Assembly (NCBI RefSeq): GCF_003342675.1
Contig: NZ_CP031148.1
Coordinates: 2,294,001-2,358,000, forward strand
Origin: Haloplanus rubicundus
Lineage (GTDB): Archaea > Halobacteriota > Halobacteria > Halobacteriales > Haloferacaceae
DNA length: 64,000 bases
Direction of reading: 5' to 3'
Part shown: positions 60,184 through 64,000 of the stretch, in pieces
Numbering within the stretch: the first letter of the stretch is position 1
Layout: each line of letters begins with the position of its first letter
Notes under the pieces: generated by a model
The model's input: only the letters and a program-made list of their open reading frames with translations
What the model was told of the DNA's origin: nothing
Database searches by the model: none
Translations under genes and position numbers: made by a program

Positions 60184-61143
60184 ATGAGTACGGACGACCT
60201 ACAACGGGACCTCACCCGTCGAACGGAGAACGCACCACAGGAGCTTCTGACGCGCTCGTTTTTCTTCCTGTGTGCGGTGCTGTCCATCGTCACCACCGTC
60301 AGCATCATTCTGATGTTGACCACGGAAGCGGCGAAGTTCTTCACCATCACGGCGCCGCTGATGGGCATCGAGGGACCGACCGCCTCGGTCGTCGACTTCC
60401 TCACCGGGACCGAGTGGATCATCAACAACGAACAGTTCGGCGTCCTGCCGCTGGTGTCGGCGACGCTCGCCATCACCATCGGGTCGGCCGTCGTCGCCAT
60501 CCCGCTCGGCGTCGCGACGGCTATCTACCTCAGCGAGTACGCGAGCCCACGCGCCCAGCAGGTGTTGAAGCCGGCGCTCGAAGTGCTCGCCGGCGTCCCG
60601 ACGGTCGTCTACGGCTTCTTCGCCGTCGTCTACATCACGCCCGCGCTTCGGACCATCATCCCCGGTCTCGGCACCTTCAACATGCTCTCGGCGAGCATCG
60701 TCGTCGGCATCATGATCATCCCGATGGTCGCCTCGATCAGCGAGGACGCGATGTCCGCCGTCCCCGACTCCCTCCGGCAGGCCGGCTACGGCATGGGCGC
60801 GACGAAGTTCGACGTCTCCGTCGGCATCGTGGTTCCCGCTTCCCTCTCCGGCATCTTCTCCTCTTTCATCCTCGCGCTCTCGCGGGCCATCGGCGAGACG
60901 ATGGCCGTCACCGTCGCCGCGGGGTCACAGGCCAACCTCCTCAACCCGCTGAACCCGGCCGCGTATCTGGAGGGCGCGCTCCCGATGACCGCCGCGATGG
61001 TGAATCTCCTGACCGGCGACATCACCGGCGGCGGCGTCGCCTACCGCAGCCTCTTCGCCATCGGCCTCACGCTCTTCGTCATCACGCTCGTCATGAACAT
61101 CATCAGCGACCTCGTCGCACAGCGGTACCGGGAGGAGTACTGA
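60184..61143 (+). CDS. pstC: Phosphate ABC transporter permease PstC
   Basis: 319 aa, six membrane helices. EAA loop PDSLRQAGYGMGATKFDVSVGIVVPASLSGIFSSFILALSRAIGET is diagnostic of PstC/PstA. A 108-bp gap after pstS contains a TATA-like GCTTTTTCC, so an internal promoter is possible. Stop is 1 bp before pstA. Confidence 0.93.
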   Translation: MSTDDLQRDLTRRTENAPQELLTRSFFFLCAVLSIVTTVSIILMLTTEAAKFFTITAPLMGIEGPTASVVDFLTGTEWIINNEQFGVLPLVSATLAITIGSAVVAIPLGVATAIYLSEYASPRAQQVLKPALEVLAGVPTVVYGFFAVVYITPALRTIIPGLGTFNMLSASIVVGIMIIPMVASISEDAMSAVPDSLRQAGYGMGATKFDVSVGIVVPASLSGIFSSFILALSRAIGETMAVTVAAGSQANLLNPLNPAAYLEGALPMTAAMVNLLTGDITGGGVAYRSLFAIGLTLFVITLVMNIISDLVAQRYREEY

Positions 61144-61144
61144 G

Positions 61145-62743
61145 ATGGCGACGAGAGAGAACGTCATCGAGGACTTCGGCCACGTCAGCCGGACCGTCGG
61201 CACCGTCTTCCGCTATCTCCTGCTCGCGGCGACGCTGTTCGGCATCGTCGCGCTGGCGGTGCTCTTGGTCTACGTCGCCAACGACGCGATCCAGCCGCTG
61301 ACCGCCGACCCCGGCTGGCATCTCACCTTCTTCCTGACGCTCGTCGTCCCGACGCTCGTCGTCGGTGGGTATCTCCTTCGAGCCGACGCCGCCTCGTTCC
61401 GGTTCGGCGCGAGCGTCGTCGGCCTGCTCGCGGTCAGCACGATGTTCGCCGGCGGCGCGGCGATGATCTTCGTCGACATCGTGTCGCCGGTGGTGTGGTT
61501 CAGCTACGTCCTCGCGCTCGCCATCGCGCTCGCGGGCGTCGTGGTGATCGAGCGGTTCGACCGTCGGCTCCCCTTCCTCGCGCGCTTCGCGGGCGCGGGC
61601 GGGGTCATCGTCGGGTCGCTGCTGCTCGTCCCCGGTCTCGTACAGGCCCTCCCCGTCTACCCCACCGACGGCATCATGCTCACCCTCTCGCTGGGCGCGC
61701 CGGTGGCGCTCGTCGTCGGCCGCTACGCCGCCGCGGAGGCGGGACGCCGGGGTACCCTCCTCGCGATTCTGGCGGGCGTCGTCGCCGTCGGCACCGGTGA
61801 AGTGCTCGGCCCGCTGCTGGCCGTCGGCGCGGTGCCAGCGACGGTGTTGCTGTCCGTCGCCGTGGTGCCGACGGGTGGCTACGCCGTCGGCGCCGTGCGC
61901 CGGAATCCGGGGCTTCGGTCGGGGCTCGCCTTCGCGGCCACGATCCTCGGCGGGGCGCTCGTCGGCGCCGCCGCCGTCGAGGCGTTCGGCTTCGCCGGGC
62001 CGCAGTCGTGGCTCGACTGGGGCTTTCTCACCAGCGCCCACAGCGGGACGGCAGCCGACGCTGGCCTCTACCCCGCCATCGGCGGCTCCATCCTCCTGAT
62101 GGTCACCGTCGCCGCGCTCTCCTTTCCCCTCGGCGTCGGCGCCGCGGTGTATCTGGAGGAGTACGCGCCGGATAACCGCTTCACCCGCTTCATCGACGTG
62201 AACATCTCCAATCTCGCTGGCGTCCCCTCCGTCGTGTACGGGCTGCTCGGCCTCGGCGTGTTCGTCACCTATCTCGGCCAGCCGACCGGGACGGTGTTGA
62301 TCGGGGGGGCGACGCTCGCGCTCCTCATTCTCCCCATCGTCATCATCTCCGCCCGCGAGGCGCTCCGGAGCGTCCCGAACGAGATGCGACAGGCCTCCTA
62401 CGGGATGGGCGCGACGCGGTGGCAGACGATCAAAAACGTCGTCCTCCCCCGGGCCTTCCCGGGGATTCTGACCGGGACGATCCTGGCGCTCGGCCGCGCC
62501 ATCGGCGAGACGGCGCCGCTCATCATGATCGGCGCGCCGAACGTCCTCTTCTCCCTGCCGACGGCCCTCTCCTCGAAAGTGAGCGCGATGCCCCTGCAGG
62601 TGTACGCCTGGGCGAGCCTCTTCGCCAGCGAACCCTTCTACCAGGCGGCCGTCCCCGCGGGCGTCGTCGTGTTGCTCATCGTCCTGCTCAGCATGAACTC
62701 CGTCGCCATCGTGCTGCGCAACAAGTACCAGAACAACCAGTGA
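61145..62743 (+). CDS. pstA: Phosphate ABC transporter permease PstA, extended
   Basis: 532 aa, versus about 280-300 for a typical PstA. The C-terminal half (from about residue 295) is a normal PstA with YGMGATRWQTIKNVVLPRAFPGILTGTILALGRAIGETAPL. The N-terminal about 250 residues contain about seven extra membrane helices of unclear origin (VVPTLVVGGYLLRADAASF, LLAVSTMFAGGAA). Such extended PstA proteins are known in haloarchaea. The extra domain may regulate or stabilise the permease. Confidence 0.9.
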   Translation: MATRENVIEDFGHVSRTVGTVFRYLLLAATLFGIVALAVLLVYVANDAIQPLTADPGWHLTFFLTLVVPTLVVGGYLLRADAASFRFGASVVGLLAVSTMFAGGAAMIFVDIVSPVVWFSYVLALAIALAGVVVIERFDRRLPFLARFAGAGGVIVGSLLLVPGLVQALPVYPTDGIMLTLSLGAPVALVVGRYAAAEAGRRGTLLAILAGVVAVGTGEVLGPLLAVGAVPATVLLSVAVVPTGGYAVGAVRRNPGLRSGLAFAATILGGALVGAAAVEAFGFAGPQSWLDWGFLTSAHSGTAADAGLYPAIGGSILLMVTVAALSFPLGVGAAVYLEEYAPDNRFTRFIDVNISNLAGVPSVVYGLLGLGVFVTYLGQPTGTVLIGGATLALLILPIVIISAREALRSVPNEMRQASYGMGATRWQTIKNVVLPRAFPGILTGTILALGRAIGETAPLIMIGAPNVLFSLPTALSSKVSAMPLQVYAWASLFASEPFYQAAVPAGVVVLLIVLLSMNSVAIVLRNKYQNNQ

Positions 62744-62749
62744 TCACCA

Positions 62750-63625
62750 ATGACAGATAATCCGGAGCAGGAGTACGCGACCGAGGAATCGACCGACGAT
62801 CCGACGACCGACGACATGCTCGTCGAAACCGACGTGAGCGGGAGCGTGGAGTCGTCGGGGCCGACGATGCAGGCGAACACCGTCGTCCGCGCCGAGAACG
62901 TCGACGTCTGGTACAACGACGAGCAGGCGCTTCGGGACATCAGCCTCGAAATCCCGGAGAATCAGGTGACGGCCATGATCGGGCCGTCGGGCTGTGGGAA
63001 GTCCACCTTCCTCCGGTGTATCAACCGGATGAACGACCTCATCGACGCCGCCCGCGTCGAGGGTGACCTCTACCTGCGCGGGAAGAACGTCTACGACGAC
63101 GACGTAGACCCCGTCGCGCTCCGCCGCCGGGTCGGCATGGTGTTCCAGTCGCCGAACCCCTTCCCCAAGAGCATCTACGACAACGTCGCGTACGGCCTGA
63201 AGATCCAGAACAAGGAGGGCGACTACGACGAAATCGTCGAGGAGTCGCTGAAACGGGCGGCGCTGTGGGACGAGGTGAACGACCGCCTCGACGAATCCGG
63301 GTTGGAACTCTCCGGCGGGCAGCAACAGCGGCTCTGTATCGCCCGCGCCATCGCCCCCGACCCCGAGGTCATCCTGATGGACGAACCGGCGTCCGCGCTC
63401 GACCCCGTCGCCACCTCACAGATCGAGGACCTCATCTCCGAACTCGCCGAGGAGTACACCGTCGTCATCGTCACCCACAACATGCAACAGGCGGCGCGCA
63501 TCTCCAACAAGACGGCCGTCTTCCTCACCGGCGGCGAACTCGTCGAGTTCGACGACACCGAGAAAATCTTCGAGAACCCCGAGAGTCAGCGCGTCGAGGA
63601 CTACATCACCGGCAAGTTCGGCTAG
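62750..63625 (+). CDS. pstB: Phosphate ABC transporter ATP-binding protein
   Basis: 291 aa. An acidic, disordered N-terminal extension (about 42 residues, rich in Asp, Glu, Ser, Thr) precedes the PstB core: Walker [10 protein letters not shown], signature [15 protein letters not shown], Walker [13 protein letters not shown], switch His in [10 protein letters not shown]. The C-terminal [21 protein letters not shown] is typical. Completes pstSCAB; phoU follows after 95 bp. Confidence 0.95.
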   Translation: MTDNPEQEYATEESTDDPTTDDMLVETDVSGSVESSGPTMQANTVVRAENVDVWYNDEQALRDISLEIPENQVTAMIGPSGCGKSTFLRCINRMNDLIDAARVEGDLYLRGKNVYDDDVDPVALRRRVGMVFQSPNPFPKSIYDNVAYGLKIQNKEGDYDEIVEESLKRAALWDEVNDRLDESGLELSGGQQQRLCIARAIAPDPEVILMDEPASALDPVATSQIEDLISELAEEYTVVIVTHNMQQAARISNKTAVFLTGGELVEFDDTEKIFENPESQRVEDYITGKFG

Positions 63626-63628
63626 CGG

Positions 63629-63668
63629 CTATAGAGTTCCTCGCAAGGAACTATAGATCTCTCTATAG
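63629..63668 (+). terminator. Hairpin and CTATAG repeats between pstB and phoU
   Basis: AGTTCCT-CGCA-AGGAACT (63635-63652) is a perfect 7-bp stem with a 4-nt loop, 9 nt after the pstB stop. CTATAG occurs three times (63629, 63651, 63663), flanking and following it. It may attenuate read-through or serve as a regulator site before phoU. Confidence 0.45.
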
Positions 63669-63720
63669 TCAACAGTAGACATGGGGCAACGCTTTAGGGT
63701 AACCGTATCCTGACGACGGT

Positions 63721-64000
63721 ATGGCGCGAACGGACTATCAGTCGTCGCTGGAGGAGCTCCGCGACGACGTTCTCTACATGAGCGAGCTGGTCGCGGAGCG
63801 GCTCCGGACGGGACTCGACGCCCTCGAACGGAAGGACGAACGACTCGCACAGGAGGTGATCGAGGGTGACGACGAGATCAACCAAATGTATCTCGAACTG
63901 GAAGGGGAGTGTGTCGATCTGATCGCGCTCCAACAGCCCGTCGCGAGCGACCTGCGGTTCATCGCGGCGTCGTTCAAGATCATCACGGACCTCGAACGCA
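63721..64000 (+). CDS. phoU: PhoU-like phosphate regulator, 3-prime end beyond window
   Basis: Partial: the first 93 residues are visible (MARTDYQSSLEELRDDVLYM ... ASFKIITDLER), and the frame runs off the window end. LRDDVLYMSELVAERLRTGLDALERKDERLAQEVIEGDDEIN and QQPVASDLRFIAASFKIITDLER are PhoU helices with the metal-binding Asp/Glu pattern. Third PhoU-type module in this cluster counting the two in the AbrB-PhoU gene. Confidence 0.9.
   Translation, partial: MARTDYQSSLEELRDDVLYMSELVAERLRTGLDALERKDERLAQEVIEGDDEINQMYLELEGECVDLIALQQPVASDLRFIAASFKIITDLER

Noticed and set aside
1-64000. CRISPR arrays, rRNA, tRNA, prophage or complete transposons
   Set aside because: I looked for regularly spaced repeats, tRNA T-loop motifs and transposase domains on both strands and saw none I could support.

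Overview
This 64 kb window is chromosomal DNA from a halophilic archaeon (class Halobacteria). The evidence is a very GC-rich sequence, strongly acidic proteins, archaeal translation and transcription genes (rpl1, rpl10, rpl12, rpl11, rpl21e, rps8e, EF-1 beta, Rpo4/RpoF), Tat-plus-lipobox signal peptides on binding proteins, HalX and DUF1102 proteins, and promoters of the TATA-about-27-nt-before-ATG (leaderless) type. I cannot name the genus. I see no rRNA, tRNA, CRISPR array, complete insertion sequence or replication origin. | Layout. 0-5.3 kb: menaquinone genes menB, menA and menC, interrupted by a TEEV-repeat membrane protein and a PiT phosphate transporter. 5.4-16.2 kb: OsmC, two micro membrane proteins, pyrBI, gdhA, a CitE-like lyase, an fba-fbp operon, a lipoprotein, a deaminase, a 3-hydroxyacyl-CoA dehydrogenase and a Doc-like toxin followed by a 55-aa ORF. 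16.2-21.6 kb: a MoaB/CinA-like protein and a three-gene ABC exporter whose first permease is fused to a PrsW-type protease domain. 21.6-28.1 kb: a RecA-like ATPase, a HalX response regulator, then a translation block ending in rpl12-rpl10-rpl1. | 28.2-42.2 kb lies between rpl1 and rpl11, which are near neighbours in the characterised Halobacterium cluster. It holds two tungstate/molybdate ABC transporters (Wtp and Tup), a ModE-like regulator, a tandem Usp protein, an MMPL/RND exporter with its surface partner, an old-yellow-enzyme and a LarA-like protein. 42.8-55.6 kb: an M42 peptidase, a HerA-like ATPase, and then a cell-surface cluster. That cluster has a DUF5305 protein, an archaeal signal peptidase I, a PGF-pre-PGF/CARDB protein, two DUF1102 proteins, and a divergent HTH regulator with a fourth related secreted protein. 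It is followed by an esterase and NurA. 55.7-64 kb: HAD hydrolase, DUF2240, rps8e, then the phosphate regulon (AbrB-PhoU regulator, pstS-pstC-pstA-pstB, phoU cut by the window end). | The strongest candidate for an undescribed system is the 45.9-52.8 kb surface cluster, which I read as a possible archaeal counterpart of the Bacillus SipW-TasA fibre system. The secreted proteins share an AER(T/S)VSV mature N-terminus, three share a related internal domain, and a dedicated signal peptidase is encoded alongside. Two of its transcripts share a 20-bp upstream element. Other notable items are two nested symmetric inverted repeats placed just after stop codons, a possible L1 autoregulatory hairpin, operator-like palindromes at the tungstate operons, and four convergent gene pairs that share a palindromic stop (CTAG or TTAA). 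All functional calls come from reading motifs; no database search was run.
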